Source: Rotaria macrura (Eukaryota; Rotifera; Eurotatoria; Philodinida; Philodinidae). Taken from it: DNA of 64,000 bases. The first letter of the stretch is position 1. The number at the start of each line of letters is the position of its first letter. Location of the stretch: positions 62,001-126,000 of the forward strand of contig OENT01000131.1 in the NCBI GenBank assembly GCA_900239685.1, written 5' to 3'. Positions 51,381-64,000 of the stretch are shown here, piece by piece. The notes under the pieces were generated by a model that saw only the letters and a list, made by a program, of their open reading frames with translations, did no database searches and was not told where the DNA came from. Position numbers and translations under genes: made by a program.

Positions 51381-52715
51381 GAAATAAAACGAAGTAAATG
51401 ATAAATTTATTTAATTCTGGTAACACAGTTGGAATGTGACGAAATAACACACAAACACACATACATCAAGAACAAAATGAAATTAACAAAGGGAGTAAAA
51501 CTTCATTGGAGAGGTCGAGATCGATTCATCTGCTGGTACACAATAATGTAACAGTGTATAGCGACATCTATCCATAGGTTCCACACAACCTATTCATTCA
51601 ATTCGTTGTGTATTGACAAGCTATACGGCCTAAATACCAATGTCATACGTTATAATTAATATTGAAGGTAAATAAAATGATAACAAATACTCACAACAAT
51701 CTTTTCGAAAGTGATTAGTATTGATAGTAACTGTATTACGAAATAACTCTGAAATTAACTGCTGAAATTCTGAAAGATACTCCTTGTCGAAATACTTCTT
51801 TATCTCTATGACGAAACTTTCAACTTGAATGAATTATTTGTAGAAAAAAAAGCAGTCAAATATTGTCAAGTTGTTCATGATAGTATCAAAATATATACTT
51901 GCAGGTATCGAATTGAAGTTTCAAAATTGAGAGTAATTAATAGTTGACTAATGAGGAATATCATGATCGGAAACTGAACACCGATGATAAATTTTTTGAG
52001 TAAGCAATAGTCATCTACTACTTAGAATATTTTGATGATCAGATTAATTACAATGACCAAAGACGCGGAAGAAATAACTACAATATTGACCTATAGCTAT
52101 TTGCTATAGGAAATTCTTTCAACATCTGTTATTTTTCGTCGAATGATTCATATAAAAAGTATTTTCACAATACTTCTAGAATAAAATGATTGTGGTTGTA
52201 GTGTTTCGATGAAATTTTTCTCTCAATTGACAATCACACCTCTTAAGATTGACGAATATAGTTTAACCATTGAGATTTCGAAAGAATCTTTACTATTTTC
52301 ATCGATTCTTCGTCATAATGCTAATCCTCTTTGTACTGCATTGCTCGTCGTTGCCAAAGAACTTGAGAGGATAGCCTGTCGCTTGTTCTCATCAATAATT
52401 AGGGAGACGCTAGTAATGATCTTTCACTCAGCCAGTTGAAGTTCACAGATTAATAATTGTAATGAAGTAGTTTTCATTAGTGAATGTGCGAACTCTTGCG
52501 ATCCCGTTGTTTTTTGAAAATTGGTTAGGCTGGTGAATAGCTTTGTATGAGTACTCTCCGAATGATAGTGAGCAAATTGTCGTATTTTATACTCTATGAT
52601 CTTGATCATGTTAAGATACTCACTTTTTTCTGATTTGTCTTCATTATTTCTATGGTAGTAAATCAATGAAAATCATGTATAAGAAGAAAAAGAAAAAGAA
52701 ATAAAATACAGCAAT
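51381..52715. other. No gene recognised; SNRNP200 upstream region
   Basis: Should contain the SNRNP200 promoter and the 3' end of the AKR gene's transcript. Short frames (52209-52439, 52424-52666) lack motifs. Confidence 0.45.
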
Positions 52716-53711
52716 TCATCTCCAGTAGGTTTTAGCAACAGATCGAGTACTTTGCCATGCTTCATCCAGTGCTCGAACGACTTCGCTAGGGAGTGGCCCC
52801 TTTTGTAGATTCTTCAAGTTTGATTCCAATTGTTCGACACTACTCGCTCCAATAACGATTCCGTCATTGTCGAAAGGACGCAGTTGTGAGTGATGGACAA
52901 GCCATCGAAAGGCCGTCTCACTGATAGTCAGATTGTGACTCTCCACTATTGGTATGAGCCGATTAATAGCATCCAGATAAACATCATTAAAATATCGATC
53001 ACGGTACATCTTTCCAGATGTATTGCCTTCAACGTCGGAGAAGCGACCTTCTTTTGGAACGTCAGATGATGATCTATATCGTCCAGAGAGAATGCCTCCA
53101 GCTAATGGATTGTAAGCTAATATATCGATGCCGTAATGCCGACAGCATGGTACGAGTTCCTCTTCTAGAGCACGTGTCAACGCATTGTACATGCCTTGGT
53201 AGATTCTTGGACGAATCCATTTATTAGCAATGCAGATTTCTGAAATTCGTGCAACTTCCCAAGCAGCATAGTTACTTAATCCGAATATATTGAATTTACC
53301 CTCTTCATGAAACCTATTGACTTCTTCAAGGGTCTCGTCAAATGGGACGCTTCGATCGGGCGCATGAAGGTAGAAGATTTCGACAGATTTTTGGCCCAAT
53401 TCTCTTAGACTCGTTTCGAATAGTTCACGTAACTTTTCTGGCTGATGCATACCTGCTTGCAAAGGATAAACCTTAGTAGCAATGGTGAATCCTTCGTTGA
53501 GTACACCTGTGTCTCGTGTAAAAGCTTCTTGCTTCCCATCGTTGTATAATCGGGCTGTGTCGAGTTCCGTATAGCCATACGACTGTAAAGTTTTGAACAT
53601 TTTTTTCGTTTCTTCTATGGTAGTAATTCTTGCAATATTTGTTCCTGGAGGACCCATCGTTGCACAGCCAAGAATAACTCTTGGATTTTTCATATTTAAC
53701 ATATTTTTCAT
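52716..53711 (-). CDS. AKR7-type aldo/keto reductase (aflatoxin-aldehyde reductase-like)
   Basis: Intronless gene of 331 residues. Aldo/keto reductases use NADPH to reduce aldehydes and ketones in a TIM barrel. The AKR7 layout is clear: ILGCATMGPPG at the first strand, ELDTARLYNDGKQE with Asp51 and Tyr56, ATK with Lys80, FYLHAPD with His116 (the catalytic tetrad is complete), then FGLSNYAAWEV, YQGMYNALTRALEEELVPCCRHYGI, LAYNPLAGGILSGRY, and a C-terminal cofactor segment DGIVIGASSVEQLESNL. Length matches the family. AKR7 enzymes detoxify dialdehydes and succinic semialdehyde. Two nearby in-frame ATGs (codons 4 and 7) are alternative starts. A splice acceptor CAGTTCTAG ends directly at the first ATG, which favours codon 1. 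Lack of introns fits transfer or retrocopying, but animals also have AKR7 genes. Confidence 0.9.
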   Translation of the reverse strand: MKNMLNMKNPRVILGCATMGPPGTNIARITTIEETKKMFKTLQSYGYTELDTARLYNDGKQEAFTRDTGVLNEGFTIATKVYPLQAGMHQPEKLRELFETSLRELGQKSVEIFYLHAPDRSVPFDETLEEVNRFHEEGKFNIFGLSNYAAWEVARISEICIANKWIRPRIYQGMYNALTRALEEELVPCCRHYGIDILAYNPLAGGILSGRYRSSSDVPKEGRFSDVEGNTSGKMYRDRYFNDVYLDAINRLIPIVESHNLTISETAFRWLVHHSQLRPFDNDGIVIGASSVEQLESNLKNLQKGPLPSEVVRALDEAWQSTRSVAKTYWR

Positions 53712-53713
53712 CT
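53712..53713 (-). other. 3' splice site abutting the AKR start codon
   Basis: CAGTTCTAG|ATG on the minus strand leaves no leader between the AG and the start codon, compatible with spliced-leader trans-splicing. Confidence 0.4.
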
Positions 53714-56700
53714 AGAACTGTTAAATATTAGTAGTTCACATAAAATTTAGCATGCATACATTTTCGTGCTTTTTTCCTACGTTGAATAAGATTCTGAAGT
53801 CGATATGCACTGCTTAAATTGTCTAATCTTTTCTCGTTTATTTTCTTATTGGTAATTTTGATGCATGAATGCTTCATTCGTGACGATACAGAGGAATACT
53901 ATCGCAAAAGAATATACTATGCATGTGCAAAGTAGCATTCACTCTCTGTGTTTGATTAAGATAAAACTACGATGAAAAACATCACAGTTATGCGTAACTC
54001 CGTCACAATTTTCCACAACTATGGGTCCCAGTGCTATCGGAATTACGTGTAAGTACGATGACAAAATCGGAGTTCTTTTTAAGACGTAACTTATGTGAGA
54101 TTTTCATTATATTAAGATTTTTACTGTGATTTGTAAACTCGTTTTAAACTACAATAAATTAAAAATTAAACAACTGACTGATAAAAAAATACTATAAATT
54201 TAAAAATTAAAAACAAACAAAAAGAGAAAAAAAACGATAAATGAAAATATTGGAAGTTTAGAAAATAAAATATAGAAGATAAATATTTAGAAAAACTTTT
54301 TAAAAACCTAATGGAAGTCTAAAAATGTAAAAAGTGATTTCCAGGATCGTATTTGTGGAAGTAGAATGAATTATGAAAGGAAATGGTTCTCACAGAGACT
54401 TCCTTTAATAATGCCCTAATGTGAATAAGCGTGAAGTTGAAAAATTATGAATAGCAATGAATGACTTACAATTGGTCGATGTCAGTTACAGTCTATCTTT
54501 CGACACGAGCAATGAGTCGCACTAACCATAGTTTCTGATAGAGGTCAGCGCTGCGATCAATGTACCACATTTATACGTAGTTGCTAATCAGTATTGACTC
54601 GGCGTATCGTTGAGATGCAGTTCTAAAAAAAGTGTCAATATGGAATTAAACATGATGAAAAGTACGCGTAGTTCAATAAGTCTCGAAAAAAATATGCCTT
54701 TTGATAGATATTTAGACCTATTAGACTGTCGATGCGCAGGGTTCGTTGTTAACTGACGAAGAAAGATGCATAAAACTACATCATACATCGGAGGAAACTA
54801 AGATAACATGTGTTACTTATTATGTCATGATTTGAGACAAAGTGCACAACACATTAAAGTACCGCATGAGATGCTCAATGTGATACAATTTTTTAAGCAA
54901 GAGCAGAACACATGCGGCACATTCTGAAAACGTGATTGAAATCTAGTACACTGCTTATTTTCCACTATTTTTGTGAATGTATATTATCCGATCTTTTCGA
55001 TGTCATTTATTTATTCCTATAATGAGTTCTTAAGTAGGTCAGATCTTGAGATCTGTCCAACATTGCGTTGACTCGATCTTCATCAGGTTACTTGAGAAAA
55101 GTATTTTCACAATCGAAGATCAAAATCAGCATGTTGTCCATTGATCATAGTGATCGAGGCGTAGCTTAGAAAAATTAGCTTGCAAAATGTATGTATCACA
55201 TGTTAAATTGTGTTTCTTCTGTATAACTGTTGGCAAAAAATATAAGTGTGAATGAACAGTGAGAATACAGAGCGTGACGAATTCTTACTACGACACAGAC
55301 TTTTGATGAAGATAACGCCACAACAACTAAGGACACATGAGTGTGTCGCATTTTATTTTAAAGTGTAGTGTAAAAGAGTTTGTTACTTGTACATAAATAA
55401 TTTTATTGGATAATCATTTACTCTCTCTCTCTCTGTTCTTCATAACTTAAGCAAGTTAATACGATTGAGTTTTGAAACGTAGTTACAGGTTATTGAAAAT
55501 GTCTCTTTTTGTCTTACTTAAGATCATTGTGAGATGATAAAAGTAAACGAAATCTTCCCCATGAGATCTTCAATTGTTAGAATCTTTGATAAGGTCTTGC
55601 TAAGATACTTGGTAAAGATTTATCTGAAACAACCAATATATGCACATACAAATTATCTTTTCAAGATCCTGATTGCAAGATTTTTGACTATGGTTTCCTT
55701 AATGATGTCAGCACCATGCCCTTCTTCATACCCACGGCCATCAATGATAGCCCCGATACTTACTGATAGATAGGATTGCACGAAATAAGTAGGCTCACGT
55801 TCTAGGGAAACCGATGATTTCTTTTTACGATGCGAAGCATTGTATGGCGATCGTCGGCAATTTTGTTTTTCTTTCTTGCCATATGCATTCAAAGCCCATA
55901 TTTTGTGTCGCAATAATCTTAAGAACGACAAAACGTGAGATTCTCGTTGAAACGTCATAAGAAACGTGGAGATCTCTATATAGTTCACAATTTTTCATGT
56001 TAATTTTGTATCGTATTACATTTTCTCCAAATAAAATTTTGAAATTTATCAGTAATCAATGGATTTATTTTTCAATATGACAATACAATGTGACAAGACT
56101 TAATACTGATCTTAGTTATAATTAATTATGACTAGCAATAAAGATAAGCTGTTAGTGAATAGTTTCTGGCAGCTTTCTTTAAGTTTCATTATCAGAATGT
56201 TTTAGATGATGACTAGTAATTTAAGTTGTTATGGTCGATTTTTGAAAAAAAGAAGTTCTACTATGATTCAAGGCTTTGGTTTTTAGTCTAATTCGTTCAG
56301 AATTTTCTGGAAGTATCAATTATATGCCACTAGTTAAATTACCTCAATCTTAGAATAAAATATTAACATAGCTTGAATCTTCTAAAAGCCGTTAACTCTT
56401 TGATTTGTTCGTTGCCGAACTGATTCTACCGAGAAGTGCATTTTACTTCGATTTCTCTTCAGGTTTTCGAAATTGCATCTCACAGCTAAAGATCATGTAT
56501 TAATGAAAAATCATTTAAGGTTTGCTTCTGATAATTGTATTATTCACAACTAAACTGGAAAACATAAATCATTGATATATTGTACAGCAGTAGTTCGTTG
56601 CAAGGAAAACAAAGACACATCAGCAAACTTCTTCGAAACTTGAAATTCTTGCTTCACATTCTTTTCGGACTGTTTGTTTAACTCAGGTACCATCTAGCGA

Positions 56701-58350
56701 TTAATTTTAGTTTATTTTGAAATGTAAATAGTATTCTTGTGACTGATACTTTTTGGTATGTTCATAAGGGAATTCAAAAACTTTTCTGGGGCCTCATAAA
56801 ACTGCATACGAGTATGTTAGATATTTCTGTAAGCTAAATCTTAATTACTAAAATTAGTTTTCTGTTTTCGTTAATTGTGACACAGTTTTTGTATTGAACA
56901 GTTTTCATTCGCTGCATATAATGAGTATTGTCCTTCTATTGTTTTGTTTTCCCATTGTCCTATTTTCTTCTAGTTTGTATTTTGCATTTTATTTTACAGA
57001 TAAGCTTAGCAGTGCGTCCAACCTGCGTGAAAGATTACACCAATAACAAGAACACTCTTTCTCCATCTTCTGTTAGGCTAACAGTGTTGTACAGCAATCG
57101 CTCATGGTGCGACGAGACGTGCTGAACTCATGACCAATATTAGCTATCTGCCTGCTCAGTTTTACTTATATTTATTGTTTTCTCTCACCTCATTCCTATT
57201 TTATTTTCAAGATTCTCTATTCTGTTTATATATGTATATGCTAGGTATGAAGTAGACTGAATCGAAGGGATGGAATATAGTGTAGTGAATATCATACATC
57301 GAGGAAAACAGTAACGGGACTTCTTCCCTTTCCCAAAGATCTTAAAAAAATAAGTACTATTGTATGATAAGAAAGAGGCTATCCTTCATTTTCCATTGCG
57401 GTTAGTCAACAGCTTGTGTGAGATTTCGTCGAGTTTCTAAAGTAGGATCTGATAACATAAAAGATTAGAGTTTCAAATATCATTTGCTGTCTTGAATTGA
57501 ACGGCTTTACTTTCTTCTACACTGATCGTGAAATGTGCTCATGCAAAAATATGTAGATAGATAATCAGATTAAAATCGACTACAAAATGATTAAAAAGAT
57601 GAATTAAAACTATACTTACTTTCAATCAATTGGAAGTCCTATAGAAAAAATTCGATTCTAATCAATTTTTTTCAAAATGAGGAGCAAGAATGGATAGCAA
57701 TATGCTTAGACTTCCAGCGATCACAATCGATAATTCTTATAGAATTCTGAATTGATTATATTCCAAAACAATATAAATAATTGATGAAAATTAAGTTATT
57801 TTTGGATTCATTTTTACTCTAATCAATTGAAGGTGTATGATTGTAACCTATTTTTATTCATAACGCTCACGCCTTAGCTCTAGCTGTGATTTGGTTGCTT
57901 TCTATTCAATAAACAGTTTTCCCATCAGTTATTGTTGTTCGACCATCGAAACAAAAAAGGAGTCAATATTTTTTTAAATATATTAAGACAACTTTGAAAC
58001 TTTATTACTACTATCTTTCATAAAAAAAACCTGTACCTGCAGGTTCCAATCAACATGATTCCTATTATCTATATGCGTTCTACATAATAGTTATTTTCAG
58101 TGTAACGAAAATGAGAGTGCTGTATCATGTCGTTACAACAAAAATAATCGAGTACTGCATGTTAGATAACGAGTGCACACTAACGTATCTTATCCTTAGT
58201 CTTTTTTTGCACTGCATTTTATCACTAGTGCACTATCAAACACATAGAAAATTAATATGAGTATAACTATAACTCAGCAGGAAATTTATTGAACAACATC
58301 TTTTGATGAATACTGCCAACTATTAAATTATTTCCTTTCACCATTTCAGC
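53714..58350. other. Long stretch without a recognised gene
   Basis: AT-rich, with a CT microsatellite near 55421-55434. A 111-codon frame on the minus strand (55988-55653) is basic and then reads SIGAIIDGRGYEEGHGADII near its end. I could not match it to a family and do not call it a gene. Confidence 0.45.
58340..58349 (+). other. 3' splice site one base upstream of a start codon
   Basis: CACCATTTCAG|C-ATG: strong polypyrimidine-CAG acceptor directly before the aminotransferase start at 58351, with no coding exon upstream. Confidence 0.5.
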
Positions 58351-61062
58351 ATGAGTTCGGCTCCAGTAAACACTTCGCCAAGTAATACAGAATCTTCACA
58401 TGTCTTCCATCGTCGTCTCAATCAGCAACCCTTGCATGCAAAACGAACAGAAGGTAATTACATCTATCTTGAAGATGGAAGAAAAATTCTTGACGGCGGT
58501 GTTAGTGCTGCTGTTACAAACATTGGTTACGGTGATCAACGAGTTATTTCTGGCATTGTCGATCAGTTGCAAACTGTTGCTTTTGCACACTCAGGAACAT
58601 TTACCAGCAAGGTAACTTGTCTCCACAATCGGTTATATCTATTAATTAAAATAAAAATGAATAGAGCTTACAGTTATTTCTGATGAACATCATTCCCTCC
58701 CAACTCAATAGCACTTTAGACTAAGCGTATTGCCAACAGTGAGTTCTAAATTTACAATTGATCTCTCTGATGAATGGCTCAACTCTCTCGAAAACAATGT
58801 TACGTACTATGTAAATATAGGTCGATATTGAGTGAAAATCGTCAATGCATGATCGTCTGATTGATATTTCACTCTCTTAGGATAGAAATATAGGACAGTC
58901 GTTGGTCCGATGCAAATAGTGCTTATTCTTTGCAGTCTTTTCATCTCACAGTGTTTCAGCCAGAGCTGTACACTGCAGAAAAAGATGCATAAAGATGAAC
59001 AAGGATGTCAGATCGTGACTTATCAATCAATGAGTCGAGAAAAGCATGGAGTTTTTGTGTACATGAAATTTTCACAAATTTCATGAAAAGGTTTTCTCTT
59101 CGAACTCATTCAAACTCCATTGCCATGAAACATTCAAAAAGAAAATAATAATATTGATGCTGATAAAGGTTTCTCTCTCCTTGCCATATATATATATATG
59201 GCTCTTTTCTCGTTAATTACATCTATTCAGAGATCAGACTCTCATAAGATATTGAGTACGTTTTATCAGCCTCTTGTATGAAAAATAATCAAAGTTCGTT
59301 GGGAAAGTTGATTCCATTCAAGATCGAAGTATATTCAATACTTTTTTAATACGCGCGTTATCATGAAATCACGATTGTTTTTATTCTCTCCCGTAATGAT
59401 TTGAATATAAAACTGAATCACACATCAGCTGATTTATCAAAAAAGAAACTGATTGGTTTGTTCTGACGTATTTTTGTTGACGATGACTTTCTTGATTAGC
59501 AATTTATTCAATTATCTATTCGTACCTTTTTCAGGCAGCAGAAGAATTGGCCGATGAACTCACCAAAGATAGTGGTATGAAGGCGGCTCTTTTCGTCAGT
59601 GGTGGATCTGTAAGTCTTTGATTGATAGCATTCTATCATCAGATGCTTATCTTTCGACAGGAAGCTGTAGAATCAGCAATAAAACTTGTCCGACAATACC
59701 ATGTAGAAAATAAGCAGCCGCAAAGAGTTAACTTCATTGCCCGTCGTCAAAGCTATCATGGCAATACACTGGGGGCACTAAGTCTCGGTAATAATAAGTC
59801 ACGTCGAGCACATTTTTTGCCACTCTTCTCGTCTCACTTTCATCATGTGTCGCCATGCTATAGCTATCGATATAAGTCAGATAACGAATCAGACGAGGCC
59901 TACGTAAAACGTCTCGGTGATGAACTAGAAGCAACTTTCCAAGAATTGGGTCCCGATACGGTTGCTGCTTTTTTTGCAGAGACGAGTATGTAAGCACTAG
60001 AGTTGTTTCACATTATTCTTACCCTTGATGCCTTCAGTTGTGGGCGCTACAAGTGGTTGTACCCCGGCTGTGTGTGATTATTTCAAAAGAATGCGTGAAA
60101 TATGTGATCGGCATGGTGCTCTGTTCGTGCTCGATGAAATTATGTGTGGTATGGGTCGAACAGGCAAAATGCACGCATGGCAATGGGAGGATCTATCTTC
60201 TCCGCCAGATATTCAGCTCAATGGCAAAGGTCTCACAGGTGGATACGCTCCGTTAGCAGTGGTACTCATTTCGCCTAAAGTTGCAGACGTCTTTTTCAAT
60301 GGTTCAGGCGCATTTACGAACGGGTACACCTATCAGTTGCATGCCGTTGGATGTCGAGCAGCCTTAGAAGTTCTCAAGGTGATGAAGAACGAAGGATTGG
60401 TTGAACAATGTAATGAACGAGGACTCTTTTTAGAGAAGATACTCAAAACACGATTAGGTGATCACCCACACGTTGGCGATATAAGGTTAGTGAATCTTAG
60501 TCTATTTTTTAGGGTAAATAATTTTCCAACGAATTCAATACAGGTATATTTGTATTCAAAACTTCAAATATTAATCAGATGCTTTGATTTTTAACATCAC
60601 ATTTGAAAATTTTACGAAGTTTTTCAAAGTAACAAAGTGTATTAATGATTGTTACACATATTAAGATTTTTTGGCTTTTTAGTTGATTTTTAAACTTCTC
60701 ACACTCTGTGTGTTCTGTTGTTTCTTTTTAGAGGTCGTGGCCTATTTTGGTCCGTTGAATTTGTCAAGAACAAGCAAACCAAAGAAGCGTATCCATCTAA
60801 CTTTTCGTTCATTGATTCCATAGCTAAAGAATGCATCAAGCAAGGAGGTGAATAATACTATCATATTTCTGTTTTTAATTGTACCCTATCTGCTTTAGTT
60901 GCTCTCTATCCGGGTGGGAAGGGCACAGTCGACGGCACTTGTGGAGATCATATTCTAATCGCTCCATCATTTAAAATCACCGAACAGGAAATTATTCTCC
61001 TTGTCGATACTTTAAAGATTTCAATCGATATTGTCTTCAATTCATTGTCTGAACATGCTTGA
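58351..61062 (+). CDS. Class III PLP-dependent aminotransferase
   Basis: Six exons join in phase: 58351-58611, 59535-59609, 59661-59985, 60038-60485, 60732-60847 and 60899-61062, for 462 residues ending ...SEHA. Class III enzymes (ornithine/GABA/omega-amino acid aminotransferases and relatives) transfer amino groups with pyridoxal phosphate. Visible landmarks: YLEDGRKILDGGVSAAVTNIGYG near the N-terminus; FVSGGSEAVESAIKLVRQY (about 107-125), the PLP-phosphate loop spanning the exon 2/3 junction; YHGNTLGALS; LFVLDEIMCGMGRTG with Asp253 binding the pyridine nitrogen; NGKGLTGGYAPL with the Schiff-base Lys284; GYTYQLHAVGCRAALE; and RGRGLFWSVEFV. All catalytic positions are present. The substrate cannot be named; the general style is that of fungal and bacterial 'aminotransferase class III family' proteins. 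Introns 2-3 and 5 are 51-52 nt, introns 1 (923 nt) and 4 (246 nt) are longer. Confidence 0.9.
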
Positions 61063-64000
61063 TTTCTCTTCACTAACTCTGATTGAAATCTAATTGAAAG
61101 GTCAACCTCGCCAAGACAACCATAGTAGTATTTCTATCTACTTTTTGTATTTGTGCTTCTTCCTCCAGATTCCTAAACCTCATCGAAATGGAAATCGTTT
61201 TTCCATGTTCTTAACAAGAAAAACATGAAAAAGTCTTTTGTCAGAATACAGAGAACAATGTGCGGCAAATACTAATTTAAAATCCAAGCATTTGTACTTT
61301 GAAAAATTGTGTCTGGAATACATATAATCATTTTTATAAACTTCTCATAGCCATAAGAACACATTGAGATGAGTTATTTTCAAATCTATTCAAACCAAGT
61401 TTTAGAACACAATCAGTTTTTCGTTGAAAACGAATGAAAAATATTGGCAATCTTACGTCTGTTTTTGTGTGCAGAATCAAACTATATTAGAAAAAGTGAT
61501 ATGAGACATTTTTTCAATACGATAGTCACTATTGATTGCTGTTCAAATGAAAAGTCTTGGAATTTCTTAAAAGCAACAAACCTTGACATTAAATGAATGA
61601 AAGAATTCGAGAAGAAAGTCGAAACACTTTTTTGAAGCATACAACAGTTGAAAACTTTGGAAGATATCGAAAAAATCCGGAGTTTGGTTATACAGCAGTG
61701 AGGCACATGTGTTGGTGAACCAAAGAATCACGCGTGAACACATACTAGATGAGACGCGTATATTTAAGTCGAAATTTGTTGTAACCACTTAATTTTCGAA
61801 CACTATTTCGAGATATGCATCCGTCATTTCGATTTGATGTTGAAAGCAATTGTTTTGAATTCGAAATTGTTCGGATGAAAATTGTTTTGGTCATTGTGTA
61901 ACCGTGGCAGAAAAGTAGTTTGTCGCCTTTTTCTTATTCTTTCTTTATAAAAACGAAAGTCAAGGAGTTATCTCTGAGTTTATCTTCACTATTCTTGTAT
62001 ATTGTAGTTTTTTATGTTTCACAGCTTATATATATAATTTTGTTTTTCTACTGGACCCACCTGAACGTCATAACTCAATACCAGATGCTTGAAAAAACGT
62101 GCGTCAGATGCTGAATATACTGTGGTTCTTATTACGTATTTCTTATGAAACTGTTGTCGATGTATCATAGTTTCAGGTTTGTGATTTTCGTCTCAAGAGT
62201 TTCGGTAGGTGAAACAGACTCATCAAAGTACTTCGTTTAAGAAAATTTGTTCTGTGCTAAATTCTTTTATGAATTTTTAAAATGCCAACTCTCTATCAAA
62301 TTCCAAAAGAAAGTATTTAGCAGAGGGAGGGTACCGTTTTAATATAGTTATCTGACAATGGAGTGACTTTTTCGATAGGAATTTCTGAATGTCGTAAAAG
62401 TAACTTCTTGTCTCTAAGATAAATATCTATAGCATTCACATTGTGACATACAAATAGAATACTATATTCAATCACTATGTAATGAGCTACCAGAGCAGAA
62501 ATCGTTACTCGTTTTTTCTACGTTCTGTGTTTGACTGAAAATTGTAACCAGATTTCTTTAGCTTCGGTGAAACCATTGCAGATAGTATCTTCTATTAACA
62601 GAGTTTTCGGGAGTGAAGACTTCGAGTTCGAATCCATTTATTCAAAAGACTTATACTAGCTTAACAGTTAATAGAAATATAATTTTATCAGAGGCTTACC
62701 AGATTCTGGTTTTTCGAAGGTGATTTAAATATGAGAATTTATTTTTCCTCGAATATCGATGAGCAAGACACAGTAACGGACAACTATATCCGTATTCATT
62801 AAAACATAACCAATTTCGAAGTGAAAGCCGGTACAGCAATTAATAAATTGATCTTGTTTCTATTGGCAAATGGTTTAAAGAATGTCACAGATAATGATAT
62901 CGAGTGAAGAAACTAAGATCGAATCTACTGATGATACTGATTCTTTAGTATTGCATTCAATAACTATGAAGAAAACTCTCAAGAAAACACCGTAGAAAAT
63001 TTAATGAAGATATATACTATCTATTCATATATCAGATGTCTCGATTGATTGGATTGCAATTTTTATGAGTAGAAAACAATGCGTCCGGTGAAGGATGAAG
63101 ATGATTCAATATTCTACAAATGAAGTTCATGAATATTCAATTGATTATCTTTTTGGAGAGTCAGTCCACATCAATCAGAATCGGATTAAATTGGCGTTAT
63201 AATTTAAAAAGCCGTCTAAATTTCCATCAATAGGTGCATTTAGATATTTTCTTCTCTCTCATTCGCCATAGATTACAAAATTATCACAAAGTTCTTTTTC
63301 TTTCTTATGATTTTCCTCAAATATTGCTGTCATGACGCATCGTGAAATATAAAATATTACAGATCCTATAACAATTGCATGAAGGTTGTTTTGAAAAATG
63401 TGTATGCGATTCTGTTGATTTTGACAATGTAACAACAAAATAAATCCTTAGTTGGAGATATTGTTGTGAAAATAGATATCTCTTTGAGCATTATTCAGTC
63501 AAATTTTCAATATTGACAAAACTTAATATTTTTGGGCAAATAACTAAAGTCTTGTTACTAAAATTTAGACTTGATTCAGTTTCAAAACATGTTGTGAAGT
63601 ATTTCAACATCAATTTATTAGTAGACTTGTTCGATAAGATAATCAGAAATGGATATCAGATTGATTTACTAGAATTCCTCGTATGACGTTAGGAAGCCAA
63701 AGCAAAAGATGTGCAGAATTGTTTAGTGCTTGATGTTATCTCTGGTTTAAAGTCTTAAGTTATATCTCGGTCTCTTATTTATCAGCCAACTCATCCTTCG
63801 TAAATTTTTTATTATATTTGCATGTCGATGCGTGAGTTCTATGAGTCATCAAATATTGACTCAGGTAAACGAAGAAGGCCGCCACGTCATATAATGTCAC
63901 ATAAAAGATTATCATTATCGCTGTACGCTTGCACATCCCGAACCATGTTTTCGAAATACGCGCATGTTGTTTTGAATTTAAACCTACGGTGACCAATAAT
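61063..64000. other. No gene recognised
   Basis: AT-rich sequence to the window end. A tRNA B-box-like GAGTTCGAATCC near 62627 lacks a matching acceptor stem and is not called. Confidence 0.45.

Noticed and set aside
55653-55988. 111-codon minus-strand frame
   Set aside because: No recognisable domain, no splice or start context; left unannotated although its end looks slightly protein-like.
62560-62645. Possible tRNA gene (GAGTTCGAATCC resembles a B box)
   Set aside because: No complementary acceptor stem and no convincing A box or anticodon arm at the required spacing.

Overview
The window is AT-rich nuclear DNA of a small animal, most likely a bdelloid rotifer (Adineta/Rotaria type). The reasons are: spliceosomal genes with many 51-90 nt GT-AG introns; a full-length metazoan-like SNRNP200 (Brr2) gene; a probable FAAP100 gene; genes of plant, fungal or bacterial flavour (GH3, EXORDIUM/PHI-1, class III aminotransferase, AKR7-type reductase, GNAT enzymes) among the animal genes; and 3' splice sites abutting several start codons, as expected with spliced-leader trans-splicing. 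The species assignment is inference. No rRNA, convincing tRNA, CRISPR array or bacterial operon was seen.

Region 1 (1-24 kb) is accessory in character. It holds a GH3-family pseudogene with two frameshifts and a nonsense codon (1603-5019), two foldback elements (7248-7473 and a long, nearly perfect palindrome at 7901-8259), a GNAT gene on the minus strand (8672-9361), a long gene-poor stretch, one large Thr/Pro-rich repeat exon (16055-16952), diverged GGATCC-rich repeats (17685-18090), and an EXORDIUM-like pseudogene. That pseudogene's 5' part carries five in-frame stops and lies directly behind a foldback element (20549-20770) with the same ends as the 7901 palindrome. A second GNAT-like gene follows at 23369-24079.

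Region 2 (26-38 kb) holds a multi-exon gene matching the layout of FAAP100, a Fanconi anaemia core-complex subunit, with a hAT-type MITE and its 8-bp target duplication (29574-30019) in its central intron. A single-exon type I membrane protein (32201-32974) and a tiny two-exon gene for a 66-residue hydrophilic protein (37496-37750) follow.

Region 3 (39.4-51.4 kb, minus strand) is a complete SNRNP200 gene. Its 25 exons could all be joined in phase to give 2143 residues. The N-terminal helicase cassette looks intact; the C-terminal cassette has eroded motifs.

Region 4 (52.7-64 kb) holds an intronless AKR7-type aldo/keto reductase (minus) and a six-exon class III PLP aminotransferase (plus), both apparently intact, in otherwise empty sequence. 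The genes do not form a pathway. The picture is a core segment flanked by acquired metabolic genes, some intact and some decaying, with several small non-autonomous DNA transposons near the decaying ones.
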